From: Siphonodentalium dalli
Lineage: Eukaryota > Mollusca > Scaphopoda > Gadilida > Siphonodentaliidae
Reading direction: 5' to 3'
Length of the DNA stretch: 64,000 nucleotides
Assembly: GCA_032622095.1 (NCBI GenBank)
Contig: CP136062.1
Location: forward strand, 139,210,351 to 139,274,350
The position numbers and the translations under genes were made by a program. Of the stretch, positions 45,268 through 57,115 are shown piece by piece. The first letter of the stretch is position 1; each line of letters begins with the position of its first letter. The notes beneath the pieces are model-generated. The model saw only the letters and a list, made by a program, of their open reading frames with translations, had not been told where the DNA came from and made no database searches.

Positions 45268-45529
45268 TAGCTAGAGTAGAGATACATGGTATGATCTATA
45301 TCCTGGTCTGCTGACTAACATGTAAACAAGTTCAGTTTGTATTCAGTATGATGTGGGATTCTATGTCTATTTACATTTTATCCTGTCTTTAAATGTGTGT
45401 AAGAAGGTAAAGTTTATTCAACTCAATTACTTAATTTCTCGCTTGTCATCACCAACACATTGGCATATGAGAGTTATATTTATTGAAGGAAAGATATTCC
45501 ACACATTGTATGCCCACTTATAAATGAGG

Positions 45530-46090
45530 TTGTCAACCCCCCCCCCCCTTTTGGTATGCATGATTTAGGCCATTTTCAGGTGATATGCAGGGCACTAACT
45601 CCTGTTAACCGGTACTCGGGATTCATATGCCCAATTTAACCTGTATTCACGATTCAATAAAACGGCTGTCACGCAGATTTTATAGCATATCAGTAAGATC
45701 ACACAAATGTTTATTACTTTCCAGCCCAATTGACATATTTTTATCTTATTTTGTATAATATCTCTGGATATGTGGAAGTTATGGACACTACTTCAGCAAA
45801 TATGTGAAAAATCACTTGGTATTTATTCAATATTCAGGGATGGCACCAGGATTTCCCCAATGGGGGTGGGGGAGTGGGGGGTTGGCTATAAGATCCCGTA
45901 AACTACCGGGCTGACCATTGCAGATTTCCCCAATATGGGGGTTAACCCTCCTTGACAGGGGAGCTGTAGCACCCCCCTGATCCCTCCCCTTGTGCCACCT
46001 CTACAATAATTGGTATGCAGTATTCACCCGTCTATTTTAATTGGTATTCAGGACTCAGGGGTTAGGGCGACACCCTCACAAATTACAGGT
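45530..46090. repeat. Possible element with weak inverted ends
   Basis: cagggcactaactcctgtta (about 45577) is roughly inverted at ggactcaggggttagggcgac (about 46043). The interior holds a G-rich run (45860-45885) and a repeated tttccccaatgggggt-type word. Element status is uncertain. Confidence 0.35.
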
Positions 46091-46252
46091 ATGAAGCAGA
46101 AGTAGCTGGAAAACTGTCATAAGAAGAATGCAACAAAAATACCAAGAAAAAGGCAACAGGAAAAAAATGCAAACATGTGGAGAACATTGGCTTTTAACTC
46201 TGGGTACAACCACCATCCCTGGATTTGTCTGGATTTTATTATCGATCATTTT

Positions 46253-46836
46253 TAGGGACGTGGTGACAGATGGTGTGAGTGGGGTCTAAACATTCAAAAG
46301 TTGGAAATTTCATATGCTAGACATAACACATTAGTTGGAACTATTACACCAGCTATAGATTGAAATTGTTCTCATTATTTGATTTTCCAACCAGTAAATT
46401 AGTAATGGATTTGTTGTTATCAGACCATCAGTAGCATATTTTTCTACTTTTGGTCAAAATTTTGGTGTGAAATGGCCATCAGTTAAAAGTTCCAACTTTA
46501 AAAGGTGTGTCTGGTTGGAAATTTCCAACAGCCTGAGGTTTGAGGTACCATTAGGAAAGTTTTAGGGGGGGTGTGCAAATGGAATTCTGTGAACATGGGA
46601 GTTTTTGGTCTGTTACAAAGGGAGGGTGCAGTTGGAAATTTCAAGGGGACACAAATGGGTCCCTCTAGCATAATGATTATGGTTGGAAAATCAAATTACA
46701 AAACCAATTTCTATGTATCTTTTTTCTGAAATTTCCAAACTGATGTGTCAGGTATGAAATTTACTACCAGTGACCAGTGAAAATTCGGAACAAAGTTGTG
46801 GGACACCTCTCCCCAAACCCCAGCATGTCCTTGCTT
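46253..46836. mobile_element. Family E (hAT-like) relic, copy 3
   Basis: It starts TAGGGACGTGG and ends near GCATGTCCTTG. The interior has several ttggaaatttc-type words in both orientations and a caaattacaaaacc stretch seen in copy 2. It is diverged and shortened. Confidence 0.6.
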
Positions 46837-47039
46837 CACATCGCTCCAAATCTAGTATGCCGGCAAACAAAGTTTCTGCTTCACAAGAACTGGTTGCTTA
46901 ACCTGCTATGCCTGGAACTGTGAACATCTGCTTGTAAGCAAAATATATATTTATTCTCATATTTTATCCCATAAACAAAATAAATCATGAAATTATATGT
47001 CTCACCATATGGCTTTGAAACAGTTATTCCCTATAATTC

Positions 47040-47660
47040 AAGCTCCATTCATGCTTTTTCCTTCCACAGAATGTGGGTTTCCATGTAGGCTGCAGCCATG
47101 GTAGTTCATATGCCATGAATCTCTACTCTGGTTATGCTTTTAGAGATCATATTCTACCAGTTCAAAACCTTGCAATTTTTTAAGATCTGACAGGGAATTT
47201 TATAACATCGAAACAAAATAGCACATGTAAAAAAAAATTCTTAGTCAATACCTGTTCACACAGCAGCAGATGAAGGTCTTAGCTCGAGACTACATGATTT
47301 AGGTGACTTTTGTGAGTCATTTTATTTAGATAAATATTAATTGATTACCCCAGGGAAAATGATATGATCATAAGTGATGCAAAGCGAGTCGGTTCACAAA
47401 AGATGCCTGCATCATGTAATCTCAGCTGGATCTTCACCTAATGTGAAATAGAGTAGAGTTTCATGACATGATCTAAATTAAAAGCATTTGTGCTGCTAGA
47501 AATAAGAAATAGCAGGTATTAACTAAGAAATATATTATCCATGTTATTTTTTCGATGTTATAAAGTTCCCCTCTGAATTTCAAAAAGTTCCCAATGTTTT
47601 GAGCTGGTGGAATATGATCTTTATGGGTGTAGCCATATTAGAGATTCATGGTACATGTAT
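47040..47660. repeat. Dispersed repeat related to 13310-13760
   Basis: Shared order of words: ccatgaatctctac, tctaccagttcaaaacc, aaaatagcacatgtaa, gattactcc-type core, ggtattaactaagaaata and gggtgtagccatat. A long degenerate inverted repeat surrounds the core (gaaggtcttagctcgagactacatga and catgtaatctcagctggatcttc). Confidence 0.5.
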
Positions 47661-47844
47661 GATCTATAGCCATTGGGGGAATGTATTCTTCTCGATATGT
47701 GGCACTTCTACCTCATAATTGATTCAATTTAATAGGTTTAATATTGTTTCAGCTATTAGGCCATATCACTTCTGCCTCTAATTTAGCTGGGGATAAGTGA
47801 AGTGTGTTCATTCGAAATAACATAATCAGACTGTAGAACAACTA

Positions 47845-47967
47845 CAGTAATGCCCAAAATAATCGATTCCTTAACCACAGCAGAATTATGGGTAATTTTT
47901 CAGGATTTAGTTGGTAATATGGCTTGTTGCCATTCATCGGAAGCTCTCACTATTTAGGGCATTATTG
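47845..47967. mobile_element. Family A solo-arm derivative
   Basis: It starts CAGTAATGCCC and has the full left arm to ggaagctctcac, then jumps to tatttagggcattattg. The right arm is missing while both tips remain. Confidence 0.78.
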
Positions 47968-48367
47968 TATCATCAACAAATAAATTGACTTTTCATTATT
48001 AATAATAATATGACATTAATGTCAAAACCATTGTGATGTAAACATTACTGTTACAGTGGAATTTCTGATAAAAGTCCAATAAAGTACCAAAGGTATGAAA
48101 GCTTGATTGTAGACATTGGAAATATCAAAGATTGATGGTAAACATTGAAAAATATTATGAAAATCATATTGAGTCTAAAATACTTTAACTTAAAATACTA
48201 CACGATTATCAGTTTCTTAACAAATTGCTGTAACAGTTTTGTTTACATAACTGGTTTCAACACCCATAATTTCGATATTGGAGAACTATCAATAATGAAT
48301 ATAAGAACAAAATTTATCTTGTTCTTGTCAGTGGTGATGTTTTTTACAGACTTATATTTTTTACATA

Positions 48368-48580
48368 CAGTAATGCCCTAAATAATTGACTCCTTAACCA
48401 CAGCAAAATTATGGGTAATTTTTCAGGATTTAGTCAGAAATATGGCTTTTTGCCATTCATCGGAAAGCTCTCAGTGGGTGCTTTCCGATGAATGGCAACA
48501 AGCCATATTTCCAACTAAAACCTGAAAAATTACCCATAATTCTGCTGTGGTTAAGGAGTCGATTATTAAGGGCATTACTA
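48368..48580. mobile_element. Family A hairpin MITE
   Basis: It starts CAGTAATGCCCTAAATAATT after TA and ends GGGCATTACTA. The arms are about 100 bp with a gctctcagtgggtgctttcc turn. Confidence 0.85.
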
Positions 48581-48763
48581 TATTTACCCACTGCAAGTGC
48601 CTTGGGTCCCTTTAATGATGGTCTATCTCTTCCAATAACAAGTTTAATATAGTTTTTTGGGTATAAAATAATAAATATAAATCGAAGACCCCTTCCTGAA
48701 ATGCTTCTATCAATTAATATTGATTTTATTTTGAATTTTCTGGTGTAATACATTACATACAAC

Positions 48764-48883
48764 CAAATTGGGACATTTACGTCTCTCGAAGCGTAGCAAG
48801 CTCGAGAACTCTACCTGAGATCGCGTGAAAGCTTCATGGTGGTCAGTTCCAAAAGATTTATAACGAATAAATGTCCCAATTTA
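48764..48883. repeat. Short inverted-repeat element
   Basis: aaattgggacattta at the left end is inverted at taaatgtcccaattt at the right end, with about 90 bp between. No ORF was seen. Confidence 0.55.
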
Positions 48884-49006
48884 TTATCGCATTATATAAG
48901 AAAATATCAATATGAAATCAGTATTAATGATAGAAGTGTCACTGGAAGGTGCCTTAGACTCCTATTTATTATGATATACCCCGGAAACTATATAAAACGT
49001 ATTTAG

Positions 49007-49315
49007 ATAATCCAAGAAATATATTACCTGTGCTATTATCTTATGTTATAGTAAGGGAGATAATCCAAGAAATATATTACCTGTGCTATTATCTTATGTT
49101 GTAGTAAGGGAGATAATCCAAGAAATATATTACCTGTGCTATTATCTTATGTTATAGTAAGGGAGATAATCCAAGAAATATATTACCTGTGCTATTATCT
49201 TAAGTTATAGTAAGGGAGATAATCCAAGAAATATATTACCTGTGCTATTATCTTATGTTATAGTAAGGGAGATAATCCAAGAAATTTATTACCTGTGCTA
49301 TTATCTTATGTTATA
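49007..49315. repeat. 53-bp tandem repeat, about 5.8 copies
   Basis: The unit gagataatccaagaaatata continues with ttacctgtgctattatctta and tgttatagtaagg. Copies differ at only one or two positions each, so the array is young or homogenised. Confidence 0.92.
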
Positions 49316-49689
49316 AGGTTCTCATTCAGAACTTCAAAAAGTTCTCAGGTTTTCAACTGATGGAATATGATCTCTACAGGTGTAGCCAGAGTAGATCTTG
49401 ATGACATGATCTAAATAAAATGCACCTGTGTTGCTAGAATTGTTGAGCAAGGGATTTTGAGCATGAGAAATATTGAGTAAACAAGAAGAACCCAGAGGTA
49501 TTCTTATCATTATTTTGGTCACTGTTCATTTCTTAAATATATCAATGGAAAGTGCTCCACGAAGATCATATTCATTAATTAATGCACTATGTATGAAAAC
49601 AACCTATTTGAGAACAAGATCTCCACCAGGTGTGGCGCAATAGTCAATAGTTGTCATCTTTTAATTACTATCAAAGAAAATTGGCTATC

Positions 49690-50225
49690 AGGTACCAAAT
49701 CCAATTTGAATTTGACCTGTGTTGTGCAGCTGTATTGTGAGGTAATAAACTAACATATAAAATATGAGTCCAATAGAATAACGCAAAATATCATCTGGAA
49801 CGCAAGAATATGCAAAATGTCTAAGTCGAAAAGGTCCACAACTCTAGAAAAAATCATCGAACCAAACCCAAATTCGAACTTGACCTGTATTTGGTATGCC
49901 TGAGCCACATACCAAGTTTAGATGTGATCAAATAATCCAAACTCAAGTTATCATCCAGAAACCAAAATGTAAAAAGAAGCATGCATAACTCTGGCAAAAA
50001 TCATCGGGCTGAACCCAAATTCAAACTTGACCTGTATTTTGGTATGACAAAGCCACAGTTTACATGTGATAAAATAATCTAAACTCAAGTTTTCATCTGG
50101 AAACCAAAATGCTGATTTAAAAATTTAATTTTCTAAGTCGAAAAGGCCCATAACTCTGGCAAAAATCATCAGGCCGAACCAACATTCAAACTTGACCTGT
50201 ATTTTGTTATGACTGAGCCACATAC
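49690..50225. repeat. Degenerate tandem repeat, units of about 145 bp
   Basis: Three to four units contain gcataactctggcaaaaatca, cgaacccaaattcaaacttg, acctgtattttggtatgac, ccacataccaag and aataatccaaactcaagtt. The first unit is the most diverged. Confidence 0.7.
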
Positions 50226-50429
50226 CAAGCAGTGTTCACGCTGGACTGAAAAATCTTCTGGCCAAAAAAGTGGCCAAATGAAATTTTTAGTGGCCAAATA
50301 AAAAATAAAATTGGCCAAATTAAATCCTCATTTTCTGGGCTCACAAATGATAACTAAATTATATTTTTAAAATATATAACTCTCTGAATCTATATCACGT
50401 GACGTCGCTGACACCATTTCGGCCTCAGC

Positions 50430-50542
50430 CCCCTGGGGAAAATTACTAAAATACCAATATAGACTATACCAGTATACTGGTATAGACTAGACCAGTACAC
50501 TGGTATAGTCTATATTGATATTTTAGTAATTTCCCCAGGGGC
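50430..50542. repeat. Hairpin of 113 bp, arms about 45 bp
   Basis: cccctggggaaaattactaa...tagactataccagt is inverted as actggtatagtctat...ttagtaatttccccagggg. The loop repeats tactggtatagacta. Confidence 0.85.
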
Positions 50543-50929
50543 CTGTGTGTTCACCAACTAATTAAGTAATGGGGCGTGTTAGTTGTCCTCGCTACTTTCG
50601 CCGAAATAAAACAACAGTTCTGTTGCTTATTATCATGAGGTGTTGAATACCTATTTTTCTATTAATAACCTTTATGGTGTGAAGCCCAGAACTTTGTTGT
50701 TACAAGATGGAAGGCAGTTTACAACACATAACATAACTGACATGCCATCGCTGGTGCATCAAATTATAGGACACTGCATTTACAGACTGCCTAGTCAATA
50801 AAATATGATATAACCAGTGCAGATCAAGGTTTTTGACTGTTAGTAATTGCCTTTCTACAACCATCACCATTCAATCAACGCTCCCCTTACAAAATAAATT
50901 TTGGTTGTCATCGTATGTGGGAAATGCAT

Positions 50930-50984
50930 ATATAAGAGAACGCATTGGCGCAGGGTTTCATGAAGCTCCAGTCATGAAAGGGTT
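50930..50984. mobile_element. Family B tail fragment
   Basis: gcatatataagagaacgcat leads into tggcgcagggtttcatgaagctccagtcatgaaaggg and TTAA. Only the right third of the element remains. Confidence 0.65.
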
Positions 50985-51268
50985 AAAGATGCCACTGAAA
51001 AGATAACCACATATGAGAGTTTATACTCATTTATTGCACCATTTGATAAATAAACAATAATTATTGTAAAATTCAAAGTAAAACTGATATTAATTGAGGA
51101 AGCTTTCCTGAACAGGTGTCCTCGACTCATATCTACTATTTTATAACACCGGAAGCTATACAAAACTTTCTGGGAAAAGATACAATATCTTTAGTATCTT
51201 TAACCTATTCCAGACATACCGGTACTGTATTCTCTGAGACATAAGGCCACCTCTGATATTTAGATTAA

Positions 51269-51724
51269 AGGCCCACTTAATTTTCGAGTCGCCGATTATT
51301 TTGTTTATAGTGAATTGATATACGGTTTTAATAACAATATATGCCATAAAATATGATTAAAATACTATAATTCATCACTATTTGAAACATCTGTGTCTCA
51401 GAAGATGCCCAAAGAGAAATAGAAAACTGCTGAAATCATAGAATGACTCCCCCCCCCCTCTTGATCCCAAAATGCAACAGAATTCAAACTTTTTCAATGG
51501 AAGGGGAAGAACTCTATCTTTAATATATAGAGTTATTCCCCCTGCATTGAAAATAATACTGTTTTTTACTGCAATCTAGATGACAAAACGCGTTGGCAAC
51601 TAAACAAAAACAACATGTCCTCAGTTTATTACACCGGATAAGTTGATAATACAAGGTTTTGGTGCTTCCTCTTTCAAATGGTATATAATATGGCATATAT
51701 TTTATATAATGTAATCTGGGGGTT
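51269..51724. mobile_element. Family J MITE, second copy, one end lost
   Basis: It starts AGGCCCACTTAATTTTCGAG after TTAA (51265-51268). It runs as the reverse complement of 718-1193 and stops at ggggttacaagatgg without the other terminal repeat. A C-run at 51449-51456 corresponds to the G-run at 1003-1010. Confidence 0.8.
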
Positions 51725-52636
51725 ACAAGATGGCGCTGAGGTGACCAATTTTTTCATTCACACAGAAACATCACAGCTGGAAATTCAAAATACGTGATGG
51801 CACTGAACTGCATCTTTTTTTTAAATATAGATATTGTTGAAATTCAAAGGGTGATCATTCATGACTCAGAAATAGGTGCTGTGTTTTTGAGCCAATTAGT
51901 TTTTGTTTAAACCAAATTAAACTGAACATGAGCTACATGTAAATCCTTATGAAAATCACAAAATATGAAAGCTGATATAGACAGAACACAACGCGCATCT
52001 CAATCGAGAATCTTTTATCGAATGAGTTGCAGATGACGCAAGGATATATATTGCGAGAGCATAGCTTGAGCGAAATGTAACTGTGCGCTGTCCGCAGCCC
52101 TCTTAATTCAGATTGTTTGGCTTTGCCAATCCACTATGGCAACCCATTGCTCCAGCAATATGCTTATTGCCATAGCCAATTATGAGGTCTGTGTCCACAA
52201 CCAGTTCGATAAAAGATTTGATATTATGATGCAAGTTGTGTTCTGTATTTATTCTACACCATTGTGTCAGATAAGTTCAATCCATGACTGTCACCTTCAT
52301 ACTATAGCTACCTTTACTGTGATTTAAGTCTGATGAACAACCAGTAAAGATTGGGCATCACCCGAAGCGGATTGTTGACGTCATGTGCATCAACTTTCTT
52401 CTCAACAACGTCAACAAGAATAGATCCAGCTTGTATTCCACTAGAGGTCTACAATAATATGTACTCAATGACTGGGATTCCATTGAATACATGTGCTTCA
52501 CATTAATGGGTGCTGTATACATTGTTATCTACTGGTTTATTATAGTTAAAGTAGATCCATTTTGGTAGGAAAAATTTTGTCTTGAAAACCAGGAAGTGTT
52601 GATTGGGAAGAAGTGTGCCAAATTGCACAAGCTGTA
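51725..52636. other. No recognisable feature
   Basis: This is intergenic sequence with only short frames. No repeat structure was seen. Confidence 0.4.
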
Positions 52637-52782
52637 CAGTAATGCCCTAAATAATCGACCCCTAAACCACAGCAGAATTATGGGTAATTTTTCAGGATTT
52701 AGTCGGAAATATGGCTTGTTGCCATTGATCGGAATGAATAATTCTGATGTGGTTAAGGAGTCGATTATTTAGGGCATTACTA
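52637..52782. mobile_element. Family A MITE, right arm mostly deleted
   Basis: It starts CAGTAATGCCC after TA. The left arm is intact to gccattgatcgga, followed by atgaataattctgatgtggttaaggagtcg and the right tip GGGCATTACT. The flanks aagctgta / tacagctt are themselves inverted. Confidence 0.78.
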
Positions 52783-53072
52783 TACAGCTTGTACAACAAA
52801 TTAAACCAACAGTTGCACTATGTGCATGCTTTTCAAATAGCAAATTGACTTTGCATGTTGATAGATCTGTTTTTGAACTCTCTCTTTCAAGTAGTGCATA
52901 AAATAATGTATACTTGAACATTATAGACCCATTCAATATTGATATTAAACGCTCTAGATTTTCAACGCATCCACTGGTTAGAATATATACCTTTGTTTAC
53001 AGAAGATTTAGTTTCTTAAAACAATTGCATGGCTATATCAATGCGAAACGATCTATCTCTGCACCAAATTAA

Positions 53073-53308
53073 CCCTTTTATGATGCAATCTGAGCAGATG
53101 CAGCATTAAAGATCCGGTGCTAGTGAATTTTCTTGTATATGCCAGTCTCCTAGATGGAGTCTTGCATATATAAGAGAATGCACTGGCTTACAAGGTCAAG
53201 GTAAATATTGTTAGGCTAATTTATTCTCTTATATATTCGAGACTCGCATATATAAGAGAATGCATTGGCACAGGTTGCAAATTTCAGGAAGCTCCAGTCA
53301 CGTAAGGG
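53073..53308. mobile_element. Family B hairpin MITE, complete
   Basis: It starts CCCTTTTATGATGCAATCTG and ends CAGTCACGTAAGGG, with TTAA at 53069-53072 and 53309-53312. It contains two ctcttatatat / atatataagag stems. Confidence 0.82.
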
Positions 53309-53530
53309 TTAACAACCTAATTTAAATGCACTGGAACTTTGAGTGGGTTAACATGAGGTGTATAATATCCCACAAAAATCCCTGGTGAAAGGATGATTTT
53401 ACTGTCAGAGCTGGCAACAAATTACAACAAAAATTCCATATAACAAATGAAAAGTTTATGAAGTTAATTCAGCCATACAAGGCTGTATCAATGATAGCGA
53501 TTGAAGACATACACCTTTTTAACACTTTAA

Positions 53531-53771
53531 CACTTTCTATACTAAGCACCATTGATGAGTAGTTATCCCATAGGTACTGTACAGTTAATAAGTTCAACAA
53601 ACGACCATTGAACTTATTATCTAAACATTTCCCTCAATATATAGGACTCTTTCTGCACTTTTATTTATCTGCCGTCTGCTTTCATCACTTTAACATCCCT
53701 CCAAATCAATAATACACCATTCTGATCTACACTTTTAACTGACTGGGAGAATCCAATTAGTATAGAAAGGG
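53531..53771. mobile_element. Family C MITE, complete
   Basis: It starts CACTTTCTATACTAAGCACC and ends AATTAGTATAGAAAGGG (inverted), with TTAA at 53527-53530 and 53772-53775. Confidence 0.82.
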
Positions 53772-53837
53772 TTAAAAATGAGTCAGATGGAACTCATTGA
53801 AGTGACAATAAAGTCTAATGAAAGTGTCAATGACACT

Positions 53838-54808
53838 GTAGCTCAACTTAGGTAGGGGAATAATTTAATGGTTGACAGTATATAGGAAAGGAAAGGTGCT
53901 AATTGCAATGTCTGACCTGTGCCAAAGGATTTAGTCATGCAAAGAGTAAAATCCAAAATGGCTGCTGGCGGCCATGTTTTTTGGCCAATTGACCCCAAAG
54001 GACTCGTTCCCATCTACATGTCATTGTTAACATCCATGACAAATTTCATGAAGATCTGACCAAAGCTACGACCTGTAGCCTGCGCCAAAGGATTTAGTCA
54101 TGCAAAGAGTAAAAACCAAGATGGCTGCTGGCGGCCTTTTTTTTTGTCTGAACGACCCCAAAATGACTCGTTCCCATCTACATGACAATATTAACATCCA
54201 TGACAAATTTCATGATGATCAGACGAATAGTACGACCTGTAGCCCGCGCCAATGAATTGAATTTTGAAATCCAAGATGGCCGCCAGAGCCATGTTTTTTT
54301 GCCGAATGACCCCAAAATGACTCGTTCCCATCTACATGTCAATGGCAACGTTCATGAAAAATTTCATAAACATCAGACAAAAGGTACGACCTGTAGCCCG
54401 CGCCAAAGGGATTTAGTCATGTAAAGAGTAAAATCCAAGATGGCTGCTGACGGCCATGTTTTTTGGCCGAACGACCCCAAAATCACTTGTTCCCATCTAC
54501 ATGTCAATATTAACATCCATGACAAATTTAATGATGATCAGACGAATAGTACGACCTGTAGCCTGCGCCAATGGATTGAATTTTGATATCCAAGATGGCT
54601 GCCAGCGGCCATGTTATTTGGCCGAATGACACCAAAATGACTCGTTCCCATCTACATGTCAATGTCAACATTCATGACAAAATTTCATAAAGATCGGAAC
54701 AAAGGTACGACCTGTAGCCCGCGCCAAAGGAAATTGTTGACGGACACACGGACGACGGTACGCCAAACCATGGCAATAGCTCAAACTTACAAAGTAAGTT
54801 GAGCTAAA
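53838..54808. repeat. Array of five units of about 160 bp with terminal inverted GCTCAACTTA words
   Basis: Units contain atccaagatggctgctggcg, gaatgaccccaaaatgactc, gttcccatctacatgtcaat, catgacaaatttcatgaaga and acgacctgtagcccgcgcca, starting near 53945, 54110, 54265, 54425 and 54585. The left edge has tagctcaacttaggtag and the right edge has taagttgagcta, itself part of a terminal hairpin. The right edge carries cggacacacggacgacggtacgcc. Confidence 0.75.
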
Positions 54809-55034
54809 AAGGCATATTACTTCAATCCCTACAAATGAAAAGTGAAATACCATATAATGACAGTCAATTGTATTCTAAAGGTATACTAAAAGCAGAATGT
54901 GGAACAGATACCATACAAGGCTAATAATCTAATTTGCAGATAACATCACACAGCAATGATGAATTTCAGCTATTAGCCCGTGTGTTAGATGGGCTTATTC
55001 TTCATTGCATGTGGCATACAAGCTGAGCAATGTA

Positions 55035-55248
55035 CAGTAATACCTTAAATAATCGACTCCTTAACCAAAGCAGAATTATGGGTAAATTTTCAGGATTTAG
55101 TCGGAAATATGGCTTGTTGCTATTCATATCGAAAGCTCTCAGTGAGAGCTTTCCAATGAATGGCAGCAAGCCATATTTCCGACTAAATCCTGACAAATTA
55201 CCCATAATTCTGCTGTGGTTAAGGAGTCGATTATTTAGGGCATTACTG
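55035..55248. mobile_element. Family A hairpin MITE, complete
   Basis: It starts CAGTAATACC and ends GGGCATTACTG, with TA at 55033-55034 and 55249-55250. The arms are about 100 bp. Open frames on both strands are translations of the arms. Confidence 0.87.
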
Positions 55249-55290
55249 TACATTGAACCCGGACTCAAAATGACAATGGCATGGACTTAA

Positions 55291-55493
55291 CCCTTCCATG
55301 ACTTGAGCTTTCCTGATATTTTGCAAAAACCCTTTGCCAAAGCATTATCTGATATATGAGTCTCCCCACAGGGAGCCTCGCAAATATGGGAGAATACAAT
55401 GGCCTAACAATATTTACCTTGACCATGTAAGTCAATGCATTCTCTTATATATGTGAGGCTCCCTATGGGGGAGACAACAACCTGGTCAGGCTT
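55291..55493. mobile_element. Family B MITE, right end lost
   Basis: It starts CCCTTCCATGACTTGAGCTT after TTAA (55287-55290). Internal words taagtcaatgcattctct and gaggctccctatgggggaga are present; the right terminal repeat is absent. Confidence 0.7.
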
Positions 55494-55499
55494 ATAAAG

Positions 55500-56150
55500 A
55501 AAATAGTTGGCCTAATTTTGATTACTAGTGATGGATATTTTAGCAGCATGTTGTTAATGCTTGTTACTAGCTGTAAACTTTTACTATCATGACCAGTTTA
55601 GTGTTAGTGCGACAACCTCTACTATTAGTAGCTGGACTGGTGAAAACACTTCGACAATTTTATACTTCACCGGGAAAACCATATCGCGTTAGCATGCAAA
55701 CCATTCTAGATATGACTGTCCATCCTACTATGTTACCTCTATGGTTCTTATCTGATGCAATAACAATTTCCAAGGATATGGCAAGGAGGGGGAACAGTAT
55801 TCTGTTATGCTGTGTAAAACAGTACATGAGTGCTATTATGGTGTGAGACCTGCATTGATTAACCTCAATAGCTGCTTTATATATATAGAGAGAGATATCT
55901 CATTATCCAAAATGTGAAAATTGGAGTTTCTTACATATAACAAAAACATCATGGATAAATAGGTCAATGACAATTGACAACACAATTATTTAAGTAATTA
56001 GCATACATCTGAACAAAAGCAACACTTAAAAGCACATCTATCTTAAATAGATAACTTATGTGTCTGGCAGATAACAATTTCCGTTTGTACCAGTGCAAAT
56101 AGATGACATGGTACCCATCAGTATTGTTTCCTTCACATATAACTAATTTG
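55500..56150. other. Unassigned; 85-codon frame at 55589-55846
   Basis: The frame on the + strand (LLLVAGLVKTLRQFYTSPGK and onward) has no recognisable domain, and no splice sites bound it convincingly. It is not repeated elsewhere in the window. Confidence 0.3.
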
Positions 56151-56154
56151 GTAT

Positions 56155-56273
56155 TGTTAGGCCAATGTATTCTCTTGTATATACAAGGCTCCCTATGGGA
56201 TATTCGCATATATAAGAGAATGCATTGGCACAGGGTTTTCGCAATATTTCAGGAATCTCCAGTCATGAAAGGG
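56155..56273. mobile_element. Family B MITE, left-truncated
   Basis: It runs from taggccaatgtattctctt to ctccagtcatgaaaggg with TTAA at 56274-56277. One hairpin is retained. Confidence 0.7.
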
Positions 56274-56537
56274 TTAATGAGCTCAAAACGTGAGAAACTA
56301 TTAACCTAAGAAAACATTCTAAGTGGGAACACTCTGAAAAACATGAGCGCAACAAGTTTACAGACTCAAGGATATTTAGAATTGGAAGCATTAAAACAAA
56401 TGAACTAGCCGGGGTTGACTGGAATCGATGTAGGATGTTTGTGTTTGTGTCGCAAACCAATTTGGTAATTGATCCGATCTTGACTTAATGTTATGGTGCT
56501 GATATCAAGATACAATCCCAAACCCAATCTCTCAGAA

Positions 56538-56586
<49 letters not shown>

Positions 56587-56594
56587 CTCCCTCT
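56538..56594. repeat. CT microsatellite
   Basis: A run of CT dinucleotides with two CCT interruptions. It explains the Arg/Glu-rich open frame on the opposite strand. Confidence 0.9.
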
Positions 56595-57115
56595 GATATG
56601 CAACAACAAACACTCATTTCATATTTGTTCATATTTTCTGTCCTGGCCATCCCAATAAAGTTTGAATAAACATCTGAGATTAATTACAGAAGACTGTTTG
56701 ATCAGAAAATATGAGAGGAAATGAGGCACAGGGGCCTGTAAATTAAAAATTGATGTGCCAGTTTAACAAATGGTTCTATATATGTGAATAGAGATGTGTT
56801 TGTTAAAGTGGCATGCCAATTTTTAATTCAGATTTTTTTATTTATTTACTTTTTGCTCGCTTTCTTAATGACAAGCCCCTGTGTAATGGGAACAATATGT
56901 GGCACTCATTCAATGTTATAACATTGCAATATTGTATTTTGGAAGCACTCTCACGTTGTCTATATCATCTGCCATATTCTTATTTATATATGATTGATTG
57001 CAGTCACGCACCTTTGATTCTTGGCCTTTGTTATGCCAACACAAGAAGGTCCAAGACTGAAAGCATTAGCAAACACAGCATGTTTATTATGTAAATAAAG
57101 ATATATATCTACCTA

